NCBI GenBank assembly: GCA_910586095.1
Contig: CAJUHQ010000114.1
Coordinates: 1 to 8,021 of the forward strand
Reading direction: 5' to 3'
From: an uncultured Lachnospiraceae bacterium
GTDB lineage: Bacteria > Bacillota > Clostridia > Lachnospirales > Lachnospiraceae
Length of the DNA: 8,021 nt
The notes beneath the pieces were generated by a model that was given only the letters and a program-made list of their open reading frames with translations, did no database searches and had not been told where the DNA came from. Below are positions 1 through 5,922 of the stretch, piece by piece. Each line of letters starts with the position of its first letter. Position 1 is the stretch's first letter. A program made the translations under genes and the position numbers.

Positions 1-54
1 ATGCAGTGCTTCTATTGTCTCTTCTAGTAATACGGATGTGTGCTTAAACTCCAT
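1..54 (-). CDS. rsmH: 16S rRNA (cytosine-1402-N4)-methyltransferase RsmH, N-terminal fragment (runs off window)
   Basis: Only the first 18 codons lie in the window; translation gives MEFKHTSVLLEETIEALH. This matches the highly conserved RsmH (MraW) start, where an H-x-S-V-L-L-x-E motif precedes the SAM-binding Rossmann fold. The enzyme methylates N4 of C1402 in the ribosomal P site of 16S rRNA. The start is supported by an AAGGAGG ribosome binding site 5 bases upstream of the ATG. The gene begins 21 bases after the mraZ stop on the same strand, the standard mraZ-rsmH order at the head of the division and cell-wall cluster. It is probably co-transcribed from the mraZ promoter and so subject to MraZ control. 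The catalytic region lies outside the window. Confidence 0.93.
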   Translation of the reverse strand, partial: MEFKHTSVLLEETIEALH

Positions 55-75
55 CTGATCCTCCTTAGGATTTGC

Positions 76-507
76 TTACAACATTAACCCCAGTTCTGAC
101 ATATGCTCTGCAATCTCATTCATATCGTCATATTCTGAAGCTTCCTCCCATCTATCCTTGTTCCAAATCTCTATTCGTCCCCCTACTCCTGTCAGGACTA
201 CTTCCTTATCCAATGCAGCAAATTCCCTTAACATGGACGGAATCAGTACTCTTCCCTGTTTGTCCACTTCCACACAAGCAGCACCCGCGAGAAAAAAACG
301 GACAAATTTTCGTGATTCTTTGTTTACCAGTGGCAAAGCTTTTAACTTTTCTTCAAAAATGGACCATTCAGTATTATCATATACGAAGAGGCAGCCATCA
401 AGTCCCTTTGTCACCACGAAATCATCACCTAAGACTTCACGGAACTTTGAGGGAATTATCAGCCTGCCTTTTGTGTCTATTGTATGATGGTATTCACCCA
501 TAAACAT
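76..507 (-). CDS. mraZ: Transcriptional regulator MraZ
   Basis: The 143-residue product is the normal length for MraZ, a ring-forming DNA-binding repressor of the dcw cluster. Two SpoVT/AbrB-type half-domains are visible. Each carries the family DxxxR signature followed by a proline-containing strand: DTKGR at residues 11-15 with IIPSKFRE, and DKQGR at 82-86 with LIPSMLRE. I chose the ATG at 507 (MFMGEYHHTID), which matches the usual MraZ N-terminus and has a GGTGGTGAT ribosome binding site 4 bases upstream. The frame stays open to an ATG at 555, but that extension would translate the operator repeats and gives a sequence unlike MraZ. The gene is followed by rsmH after 21 bases. Autoregulation is indicated by the repeats just upstream. 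Confidence 0.96.
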   Translation of the reverse strand: MFMGEYHHTIDTKGRLIIPSKFREVLGDDFVVTKGLDGCLFVYDNTEWSIFEEKLKALPLVNKESRKFVRFFLAGAACVEVDKQGRVLIPSMLREFAALDKEVVLTGVGGRIEIWNKDRWEEASEYDDMNEIAEHMSELGLML

Positions 508-515
508 AACAATCA

Positions 516-552
516 CCACCGTATACCACTTGGTTCCACTTCGCACCACTTT
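516..552 (-). promoter_or_regulatory. MraZ operator: four GTGG direct repeats at 10-bp spacing
   Basis: On the minus strand the 5' leader of mraZ carries AAGTGGTGCG, AAGTGGAACC, AAGTGGTATA and CGGTGGTGAT back to back, so a GTGG core recurs every 10 bp, one helical turn. MraZ is known to bind short GTGG/TGGG-type repeats with about 10-bp periodicity upstream of its own gene. The block starts at about the predicted transcription start and runs into the ribosome binding site. Bound MraZ could therefore block initiation or early elongation. The last repeat is the least conserved and doubles as the ribosome binding site. Confidence 0.85.
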
Positions 553-557
553 CATTT

Positions 558-586
558 ATTTTACATGAAAATAGCTAAAATAACAA
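558..586 (-). promoter_or_regulatory. Sigma-A promoter of mraZ
   Basis: On the minus strand a TTGTTA -35 (581-586) and a TAAAAT -10 (558-563) are separated by exactly 17 bp. They match the vegetative consensus at 4 of 6 and 5 of 6 positions. The predicted start lies near 551, at the edge of the MraZ repeats, giving a leader of about 45 bases. Confidence 0.7.
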
Positions 587-700
587 CCCCCTTCTTTTCT
601 ATAGAACACTGTGATGTACTTCCAAAAATTTCCATTTTTATTTTTCTCTCTAAATATTGTTTACTTTTGTCCATATCACTACTATATCTTGTTTTCTTAT

Positions 701-723
701 AAAAAAAGTGGGGAATCCCCACT
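701..723 (-). terminator. Rho-independent terminator of the acyltransferase/DUF6320 operon
   Basis: On the minus strand AGTGGGG and CCCCACT pair around an ATT loop, and a run of T follows. Flanking A and T runs can lengthen the stem. It lies about 180 bases past the stop of the zinc-ribbon membrane protein gene, and separates that operon from the mraZ promoter. Confidence 0.82.
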
Positions 724-809
724 AAAAAGCTTTTTTATATATTTTTAATTTTTTGTTCTGCCTTTATATATTCTAGTCTTTCATATCTTTTTATTGTGCA
801 GGTAGATTT

Positions 810-845
810 TCTACAAAATTACCAGCCAATTTGTAACTTTGTAGA
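810..845 (-). other. Dyad/stem-loop in the 3' untranslated region
   Basis: TCTACAAA (810-817) and TTTGTAGA (838-845) form a perfect 8-bp inverted repeat with a 20-base interior. Inside, AAATT and AATTT can pair instead, so two mutually exclusive hairpins are possible. It lies between the gene ending at 902 and the terminator at 701-723, so it would be in the 3' UTR. The rest of 556-901 holds no gene, only the mraZ promoter, the terminator and AT-rich spacer. Confidence 0.4.
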
Positions 846-901
846 TACACATATACTTTTTATACTTATAAATAGACATCACTAAACTGTTGCTATATTT
901 T

Positions 902-1564
902 TTATATATGAAATCTTCGCTGAATTTCTACTCGTGCTCTACGCCCTCCAATAATAACAGTTCCTAAAAACAAGATAACAGATACATTGAATGAGACAAC
1001 GATCATAATTGAATCCGTAACAATTCCCACCATGTACAAGATCAATGCTGCTATGCTGCATAACACCATAAATAATTGCACCATAATATAGCTTTGCCAA
1101 TTTTTGCGATTGATAACCATTAGAACCATTATGCCTATATCAATCAACAGAATTCCCGATGGAAATGCATAATTGACAGACCATCCATGATATCCTACTA
1201 TAAAGTCAACTGCGACCAACACAATAATTGCCATAATAGTAAGCACGACTGTTTTTGCCATATATCCACTCTTTCCAATAATTGCATAACGAATGACTAT
1301 ATATCCATAAAAAAGTATCAATCCACTGATAATATATACTAATGATTGCATCTGCGTCAGTATACACACATTGACAAGAATAATCTCAGTTACCACAGCC
1401 AAAAACAAATAGATCCGTGAAAACATCATAAATTTCTTTGCCCTTACTCTAATATCGGGATACATATCCTCTAATTCTATAGTCTGTTCTAAAACGGTAT
1501 GACATAACGGACAACGTTCTGTCTCGTCTAACACCTCAATATTACATTGCCTGCACTTACTCAT
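902..1564 (-). CDS. Zinc-ribbon six-helix membrane protein (DUF6320-like)
   Basis: The 220-residue protein starts with a compact zinc ribbon: Cys4-x2-Cys7, then C18-P-L-C21, a likely four-cysteine zinc site. A short linker (MYPDIRVRAKK) and about six hydrophobic helices follow, at roughly 51-68, 74-93, 104-122, 134-151, 158-179 and 185-206. It ends in a basic cytoplasmic tail. This layout fits the DUF6320 family, whose function is unknown; the family name is from recall. I prefer the ATG at 1564, which overlaps the upstream stop by 8 bases (ATGAGTAA) and has GGGGTG 4 bases upstream. An in-frame ATG at 1576 would add four residues. The overlap implies translational coupling with the acyltransferase-like gene, suggesting a shared pathway or complex at the membrane. 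No catalytic residues are evident. Confidence 0.8.
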   Translation of the reverse strand: MSKCRQCNIEVLDETERCPLCHTVLEQTIELEDMYPDIRVRAKKFMMFSRIYLFLAVVTEIILVNVCILTQMQSLVYIISGLILFYGYIVIRYAIIGKSGYMAKTVVLTIMAIIVLVAVDFIVGYHGWSVNYAFPSGILLIDIGIMVLMVINRKNWQSYIMVQLFMVLCSIAALILYMVGIVTDSIMIVVSFNVSVILFLGTVIIGGRRARVEIQRRFHI

Positions 1565-2897
1565 AATGCACCCCATTACTCTCTATCTCTACATTGACAC
1601 CATCTTCTGCCACTTTTCTAAAAAAGCCACGTTGTATAGAAGGATCTGCCAAATCATAGCTAAAACTAAACACAAGTGTATTTTGATAAGAACATATCGT
1701 TCCCTTTATATGTTGTCCTTTTGACATCGCAAGACAAGCGTGGAACATTTCCACATATGGTTGATAGGCTTCATCCACAGATATATTCCCAATATTTGTA
1801 ATTGTTGTTGTGTTGGCTAGAGCAGATTGTGTGTAGATCACTCGTATTGCTATATTTTTCAACAAAAGCGGAACTGCACGTGCAACCAACACTTTTTCAT
1901 TGGAAACATTATAGGAAAACAGATTTTCCAAATTTTCCTTATTAATCTGCTGTTTCAAACTCTCCTGCACAATTTGCAAAACTTCATCGAACGAGTATTC
2001 TTCTTTCTGTACGTGAAATTCAGCCGACACCATCACAAAAAAGTTTTTAGTCGTAATCGAATTAAAATATGGCCTTAAATTAACAGGCACTGCCACTCTC
2101 ACAGGTTTATCAGAAGGCATACCATGCATACATTCTCTGTAAACACTCCATACAAACACTGCCACAAGATACTCATTGATACTCGCTTTGTATCGACGAC
2201 ACACTTGTTTTAACTCTGGTATCTGCATGTACCCATGCATAAGACCAAATTCACCAGGATTTAACTGTTCACCTTTGACAAGATAAGCTTTTTTTGTCTT
2301 ATATCCTCTAGCAGAACTTTTTCTATAATTCTTAAGAAAACTATCTTCACGGTTTAAAGATGTACTGCTATTGAGTGCATCTCCTTTCTGGCCCTTTAGC
2401 TCTGGATGAACGAGTCTTAAATATTGATACGTAAGCTCCTTCAAAAAATTAATACCACCCATTCCATCTGTCAGTACATGAAACACCTCCAGATTGATGC
2501 GATATCTATAATAGGTCACGCGAAACATATAACTATTATTCCTATTTTGATGAATGAATCTACAAGGAAATGTGTTCTCTTCCTTAACTTTTGGTGCTGG
2601 TTTACCATTCTCCTCAAAATAATACCAGAACAATCCTTGACGAAGCCTTAAGTTAAATCCATCAAATTTTGGAAGTACAATTTCCAATGCATCCTGCAAA
2701 GCTTCTGGCTGAATCAGCTCAGTCAATGTTATGCTGATACGATATACATTACTCATGCTCTCTCCTGCAATCACAGGAAAAACATTGGCAGTGTTATCGA
2801 GTTTATCCCAGCGAATCTCTCTGTTAATGCTTGCTAGATTGGCCTTTTTCGCTGTCTTTATCCTAGTATCTGTTGAATCTACAGATTTCCTTCTCAT
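1557..2897 (-). CDS. Condensation/alcohol-acetyltransferase-fold protein (CoA-dependent acyltransferase superfamily)
   Basis: The 446-residue protein resembles the chloramphenicol-acetyltransferase/NRPS-condensation superfamily. The catalytic HxxxDG signature appears as H140-VLT-D144-G145. It follows a beta strand (YRINLEVF) and is followed by GGINFLKEL, as in the fold. The usual first histidine of HHxxxDG is Phe here, which is common in the alcohol-acetyltransferase/PapA-like branches. VRVAVPVNLRPYF near the middle matches the conserved strand of the second lobe. The C-terminal DFGWG motif is not obvious. There are no carrier-protein or adenylation domains, so it is a stand-alone enzyme, probably moving an acyl group from a thioester to an alcohol or amine. 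Substrates are unknown. A GAGGT ribosome binding site precedes the ATG. It is the first gene of a two-gene operon with the zinc-ribbon membrane protein. Confidence 0.82.
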   Translation of the reverse strand: MRRKSVDSTDTRIKTAKKANLASINREIRWDKLDNTANVFPVIAGESMSNVYRISITLTELIQPEALQDALEIVLPKFDGFNLRLRQGLFWYYFEENGKPAPKVKEENTFPCRFIHQNRNNSYMFRVTYYRYRINLEVFHVLTDGMGGINFLKELTYQYLRLVHPELKGQKGDALNSSTSLNREDSFLKNYRKSSARGYKTKKAYLVKGEQLNPGEFGLMHGYMQIPELKQVCRRYKASINEYLVAVFVWSVYRECMHGMPSDKPVRVAVPVNLRPYFNSITTKNFFVMVSAEFHVQKEEYSFDEVLQIVQESLKQQINKENLENLFSYNVSNEKVLVARAVPLLLKNIAIRVIYTQSALANTTTITNIGNISVDEAYQPYVEMFHACLAMSKGQHIKGTICSYQNTLVFSFSYDLADPSIQRGFFRKVAEDGVNVEIESNGVHYE

Positions 2898-2930
2898 GGA
2901 TACCTCACTTCTTTCTCAAGATCTTTTACT

Positions 2931-2960
2931 ACTATAATGCGTTCAATCGCTATTTGACTA
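2931..2960 (-). promoter_or_regulatory. Candidate sigma-A promoter of the acyltransferase operon
   Basis: On the minus strand TAGTCA (2955-2960; 4 of 6 to the -35 consensus) and TATAGT (2931-2936; 5 of 6 to the -10) are 18 bp apart. A start near 2924 would leave a leader of about 26 bases with the GAGGT ribosome binding site. Confidence 0.45.
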
Positions 2961-3247
2961 GGAATTTATGATACACCTGCATCATCTATAAATGGACATT
3001 CTTCAGAATATACGAACATAGTTCTATTTTTTAAGATTTTTTATAGTCATATTCTCTTATTAAAAATTTTAACACAATTTTGCCATCGTTTACCAGTCCT
3101 ATTTAACTATTTTTTATTATACTCCAACTTGCCTATTTGAGTTAATTTTTAAACTTGCCAGATACAATACACATGCCTTATGAACGATCTTTACTTTGTC
3201 CTTTTATTTACAACACAAAATGACAAAAAAGTTACTTTTTTCCTCTA
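2961..3247 (+). other. AT-rich intergenic spacer between divergent transcription units
   Basis: No convincing gene is present. It separates the minus-strand acyltransferase operon from the plus-strand spore genes. It contains an 8-bp direct repeat AACTTGCC at 3126-3133 and 3152-3159 (26 bp apart), and a GATACAATA box at 3161-3169 that resembles mother-cell sporulation -10 elements but lacks a good -35. An A/T-only-like dyad lies at 3225-3241. I see no structured RNA. Confidence 0.5.
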
Positions 3248-3277
3248 TGTATATTCTCTCTTAAACAAGAAATACTA
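3248..3277 (+). promoter_or_regulatory. Candidate forespore sigma-G promoter for the spore protein pair
   Basis: TGTATA (3248-3253) and AATACTA (3271-3277) are separated by 17 bp. The Bacillus sigma-G consensus is about TGMATA-N17/18-CATACTA, so each box has one mismatch. The start would fall near 3284, about 48 bases before the first ATG. An inverted repeat AACAAG/CTTGTT (3264-3269 and 3278-3283) brackets the -10. Known CotF-like genes of Bacillus (for example yhcQ) are forespore-expressed, by recall, which fits. Confidence 0.5.
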
Positions 3278-3331
3278 CTTGTTGTAACCTTGAAGTGCAA
3301 TTTAGAACCACTTTCCATGAAGGAGGGACTT

Positions 3332-3517
3332 ATGGCAAATTTAACAGAAAAAGAGTTATCTTCTCTGCACAGTCTTCTGTCAGAAGAAGAACTTTTAATT
3401 AAAAAATTTAAGATGTTAGCAGACCACACAAGCAACCAAGAAATTAAGGATAAGTTTGAAGAAATATCAAACAAACATCAGGGTCATTTCAACTCCCTGT
3501 ATGCACAGCTCAAGTAG
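3332..3517 (+). CDS. Small spore-associated helical protein (ferritin-like, CotF-neighbour)
   Basis: A 61-residue, almost wholly helical product. MANLTEKEL leads into an amphipathic helix EEELLIKKFKMLAD, and a second helix holds KDKFEEISNKHQGHFNSLYAQL. The E...KF/Y...A and H..H..L spacing is typical of small ferritin-like/CotF-type proteins of Clostridia that are usually annotated as spore coat proteins. There is no signal peptide or cysteine. The start at 3332 has a very strong GAAGGAGGGA ribosome binding site; the frame opens earlier at 3290, but without such a site. It is followed after 18 bases by a clearer CotF-family gene on the same strand, so the two are likely co-expressed during sporulation. 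The role in the spore is inferred from the neighbour and resemblance only. Confidence 0.78.
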   Translation: MANLTEKELSSLHSLLSEEELLIKKFKMLADHTSNQEIKDKFEEISNKHQGHFNSLYAQLK

Positions 3518-3535
3518 AAAGGTATGGTGACCAAT

Positions 3536-3811
3536 ATGAATTCCAATTTTTCTGATAAAGAAATCCTCTCTGATGCCTTAAATACAGAAAAGGCAGCTAC
3601 TGCCAACTACAATGCCTTCTCGAATGAGTGCGTACATGAAAATGTACGTCATGCTATGCTCCACTGTTTAGAGCAAGAACATGATATTCAACAGGATTTA
3701 TTTGAAATCATGCATACTAAAGGATACTATCCAACTCCTGCTGCCGACAGCAAAAAAGTTCAAGAAGCTATCCAAACTTTCTCCCAGACTGCATCTACAA
3801 AATGTTGCTAA
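3536..3811 (+). CDS. CotF-family spore coat protein
   Basis: The 91-residue protein shows the Coat F (ferritin-like) pattern: DKEILSDALNTEKAATANYNAFSNEC, then a helix with LEQEHDIQQDLFEIMHTKGYY and a PTPAA turn. The E-H pair and the GYYP ending are hallmarks of CotF-like coat proteins. Full CotF proteins are longer; this is one compact domain, as is usual in Clostridia. The tail ends in KCC, so disulphide cross-linking in the coat is conceivable. I chose the ATG at 3536, with GGTGA 5 bases upstream. An ATG at 3524 would add four residues but leaves AAAGG only about one base from the start. It is the second gene of the spore pair, followed by hairpins at 3843-3866 and 3880-3916. Confidence 0.85.
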   Translation: MNSNFSDKEILSDALNTEKAATANYNAFSNECVHENVRHAMLHCLEQEHDIQQDLFEIMHTKGYYPTPAADSKKVQEAIQTFSQTASTKCC

Positions 3812-3842
3812 TTCCATTAGCTACAATCGAGTAAGAAAATGA

Positions 3843-3866
3843 TCCATGCTATTTCCTCTGCATGGA
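3843..3866 (+). other. 7-bp hairpin in the spore operon 3' UTR
   Basis: TCCATGC and GCATGGA pair perfectly around a 10-base loop. No T-run follows, so it is not itself a terminator. Together with the adjacent longer hairpin it may stabilise the 3' end. It is preceded by AATCGAGTAAGA (3825-3836), a near copy of the 5' arm of the next hairpin. Confidence 0.35.
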
Positions 3867-3879
3867 GTGCTCATAATAC

Positions 3880-3920
3880 AAATCGAGTAGGGAGCCATCT
3901 CTTCCCTACTCGATTTTATT
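3880..3920 (+). terminator. Probable bidirectional terminator between the spore genes and tsf
   Basis: AAATCGAGTAGGGA (3880-3893) and its exact complement (3903-3916) form a 14-bp stem with a 9-base loop, followed on the plus strand by TTTTATT. It lies about 70 bases after the CotF stop and 84 bases beyond the tsf stop on the other strand. No other terminator is visible for rpsB-tsf, so it probably serves both converging units. The T-run is weaker on the minus strand. Confidence 0.75.
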
Positions 3921-3999
3921 ATCGAAATATATTTTTATTGTGCGGATTACATATAATCTGCCAAACATTCAACTTTATATAATCCTGTGTCTGTAATGA

Positions 4000-4935
4000 T
4001 TACATTCCAGCCTGTGCTGCAACTTCTGCTGCAAAATCATCAACTTTCTTTTCGATTCCTTCTCCAGTCTCAAAACGCACAAACTTCTTAATTGTAATCT
4101 GTGTACCATTCGCTTTAGACACTGCATCAAGATACTGCTTTACAGTCTGCTTACCATCTTCAGCTTTTACATAAACCTGCTCAAGCAAGCATACTTCTTT
4201 CAATTCTTTATTGAGACGTCCAATGATAGCACCTTCAATAACTTTCTCTGTTTTTCCTTCCATCTTTGGATCATTCTTGATCTGCTCTGCAATAATCTCT
4301 TTCTCGTGTGCCTTGTACTCCTCAGAAACATCCTCTGTCGCAACATATTTTGGATACAATGCTGCAATCTGCATAGCCAGATTGGTCAGTGCCTCCTTAA
4401 CCGCATCATTGACTACGGTTGTATCAGCGTCTACGATTACGCCAATTCTTCCACCACCATGTGTATAAGTCACAACACAACCATTTTCTGCTGTTACTTT
4501 CTCAAATCTTCTAATTGTAAGATTCTCACCAATCACTGAAATCTTTTCTACCAATGCTTCCTTCACAGTTTTAGAAGAATCCTCATTCCACGCCTCTGCA
4601 AGAAATGCATCAATATCTGTTGCTGTTGTAGCAAGTGCCTGCTTTGCCACTGCCTCTACAAATGTCTGGAATTGTTCATTCTTTGCTACGAAGTCTGTCT
4701 CAGAATTTACCTCTACAACTGCTGCTTTCTGATCTCCATCTACTGCAACTCTACAAAGTCCTTCTGCTGCAACACGCCCTGCCTTATGATCTGCCTTTGC
4801 CTGTCCGTTCTTTCTCAAAACCTCTACAGCTTCGTCCATATTTCCATTTGTCTCGGTCAGTGCTTTTTTGCAATCCATCATACCAGCACCGGTCATCTCT
4901 CTCAACTCTTTTACCATTGCTGCTGTAATAGCCAT
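4000..4935 (-). CDS. tsf: Translation elongation factor Ts
   Basis: EF-Ts is the guanine-nucleotide exchange factor for EF-Tu. It displaces GDP so that EF-Tu can rebind GTP and aminoacyl-tRNA in the cytoplasm. The 311-residue protein has the N-terminal UBA-like domain (MAITAAMVKELREMTGAGMM, then CKKAL) and the core TDFVAKN motif at residues 80-86, which inserts into the EF-Tu nucleotide pocket. The remainder covers both core subdomains, ending in EVAAQAGM. I chose the ATG at 4935, with AGGAGG 9 bases upstream; the frame runs on to 4962, but MHGVRRKYK is not part of the family. It lies 74 bases after rpsB on the same strand, the conserved rpsB-tsf pair. That spacer contains a weak AAAATC/GATTTT dyad but no clear promoter or terminator. 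Confidence 0.98.
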   Translation of the reverse strand: MAITAAMVKELREMTGAGMMDCKKALTETNGNMDEAVEVLRKNGQAKADHKAGRVAAEGLCRVAVDGDQKAAVVEVNSETDFVAKNEQFQTFVEAVAKQALATTATDIDAFLAEAWNEDSSKTVKEALVEKISVIGENLTIRRFEKVTAENGCVVTYTHGGGRIGVIVDADTTVVNDAVKEALTNLAMQIAALYPKYVATEDVSEEYKAHEKEIIAEQIKNDPKMEGKTEKVIEGAIIGRLNKELKEVCLLEQVYVKAEDGKQTVKQYLDAVSKANGTQITIKKFVRFETGEGIEKKVDDFAAEVAAQAGM

Positions 4936-5009
4936 TTTATATTTCCTCCTAACTCCATGCAATAGTCACATTCACATCACAAACAAAATCCAAAAAACGA
5001 TTTTACTTT

Positions 5010-5765
5010 TTATTCTGCTACTGCTTCTTCTATATCTTCTTCCTCTACAGCCCCGTCTTCTACAGGTTCATCAGTCATAATCATTCCCTGATTTGCCTCA
5101 ATCACTGCATCAGCCATAGCGGATACAATCAATTTTACTGCTCTGATAGCATCATCATTACCAGGGATCACATAGTCAAGTTCCTCTGGATCGCAGTTAG
5201 TATCTGCAATACCAATCAAAGGAATTCCAAGTGCATGTGCTTCCTGTACACAAATTCTCTCCTTCTTTGGATCTACTACAAAGATTGCATCAGGAACTTT
5301 CTTCATATCCTTGATACCACCAAGGTTTTTCTCTAACTTATCCCACTCTTTCTTAAGTTTGATAACTTCCTTTTTAGGCAGTACTTCAAATGTACCATCT
5401 TGTGACATAACTTCAATTGCCTTGAGTCTTGCAATTCTGCTCTTGATTGTGTTGAAGTTTGTCAACATACCACCTAACCATCTCTCATTGACATAGAACA
5501 TACCACAGCGCTCTGCTTCTGTGCGAACAGCATCCTGAGCCTGCTTTTTGGTACCCACAAAGAGAATTGTTCCTCCCTGTGCCACAATGTCTGCTACTGC
5601 CTTGTATGCCTCATCAACCTTGACAACCGATTTCTGTAAATCGATAATATAGATCCCATTTCTCTCTGTGAAAATATAGGGAGCCATTTTAGGGTTCCAT
5701 CTTCTTGTCAAATGTCCAAAATGAACACCGGCCTCCAACAGTTGCTTCATTGAAATAACACTCAT
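5010..5765 (-). CDS. rpsB: 30S ribosomal protein S2
   Basis: S2 binds the 30S subunit late in assembly, at the head/body junction near S1 (where present), and is needed for translation initiation. The 251-residue protein starts MSVISMKQLLEAGVHFGHLTRRWNPKM, the family signature. It continues with IYIIDLQKS, ILFVGTKKQAQ, ERWLGGMLTNF and DPKKERICVQEA, all conserved S2 blocks. It ends in an acidic tail (EEEDIEEAVAE). The length is normal. GGAGG sits 6 bases before the ATG. It is the first gene of the rpsB-tsf operon and is preceded by a GC-rich leader, suggesting autogenous control. Upstream on the same strand are the LysM-like anchor and coiled-coil genes, insulated by a strong terminator. Confidence 0.98.
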   Translation of the reverse strand: MSVISMKQLLEAGVHFGHLTRRWNPKMAPYIFTERNGIYIIDLQKSVVKVDEAYKAVADIVAQGGTILFVGTKKQAQDAVRTEAERCGMFYVNERWLGGMLTNFNTIKSRIARLKAIEVMSQDGTFEVLPKKEVIKLKKEWDKLEKNLGGIKDMKKVPDAIFVVDPKKERICVQEAHALGIPLIGIADTNCDPEELDYVIPGNDDAIRAVKLIVSAMADAVIEANQGMIMTDEPVEDGAVEEEDIEEAVAE

Positions 5766-5862
5766 AGTTTACCTCCATTTTCTGCGGAATTCCGCGCTTC
5801 CGTTCGCTTCCTCTCTACGGGCCACCAACAACATCATCGGCATGGGCCGCAAATCAGCAAAC
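5766..5862 (-). promoter_or_regulatory. GC-rich, probably structured rpsB 5' leader
   Basis: Positions 5784-5850 are about 63% G+C by hand count, far above the AT-rich intergenic DNA around them. On the minus strand UGCGGCC (5845-5851) can pair with GGCC-C-GUA (5816-5823) with one bulge. GCGGAATTCCGC (5784-5795), a perfect palindrome, can form a small hairpin 9 bases ahead of the GGAGG site. In many bacteria rpsB leaders bind S2 for autogenous repression; whether this one does is inference. Confidence 0.55.
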
Positions 5863-5868
5863 GTGAAT

Positions 5869-5874
5869 ATTGTA
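5869..5874 (-). promoter_or_regulatory. Candidate -10 element for rpsB (TACAAT)
   Basis: TACAAT matches the -10 consensus at 5 of 6 positions and would start the transcript near 5862. No -35 is recognisable at 16-18 bp. An 8-bp inverted repeat lies immediately upstream and could bind an activator. It competes with the extended -10 at 5923-5931 as the real rpsB promoter. Confidence 0.35.
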
Positions 5875-5884
5875 TCTTTGTTTC

Positions 5885-5916
5885 GTTGTGATATCCTGTC
5901 CAAATAGAATCACAAC
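5885..5916 (-). repeat. 8-bp inverted repeat upstream of rpsB
   Basis: GTTGTGAT and ATCACAAC flank a 16-base interior. It is either an operator ahead of the TACAAT box, or the first hairpin of a longer leader if transcription starts near 5916. Confidence 0.5.
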
Positions 5917-5922
5917 AGTAAT

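Noticed and set aside
72..503. A 143-codon plus-strand open frame opposite mraZ.
   Set aside because: It is antisense to a clearly recognisable mraZ, has no ribosome binding site or family resemblance, and is explained as a shadow.
508..555. A 16-residue N-terminal extension of MraZ.
   Set aside because: It would translate the operator repeats and the ribosome binding site; the family starts at MFMGEY.
3225..3241. AAAAAAG-TTA-CTTTTTT stem-loop as a terminator.
   Set aside because: Only one G-C pair and no plus-strand gene upstream to terminate; likely chance in AT-rich DNA.
4211..4965. Several plus-strand open frames opposite tsf.
   Set aside because: All are Leu/Ser/Cys-rich shadows of the EF-Ts frame and none has a ribosome binding site.
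4961..4981. Three TGTGA-like repeats in the rpsB-tsf spacer as a regulator site.
   Set aside because: Short and irregularly spaced, without a promoter nearby.
4986..5005. AAAATC/GATTTT dyad after rpsB as an internal terminator.
   Set aside because: Very weak stem and no proper T-run; tsf is normally co-transcribed with rpsB.
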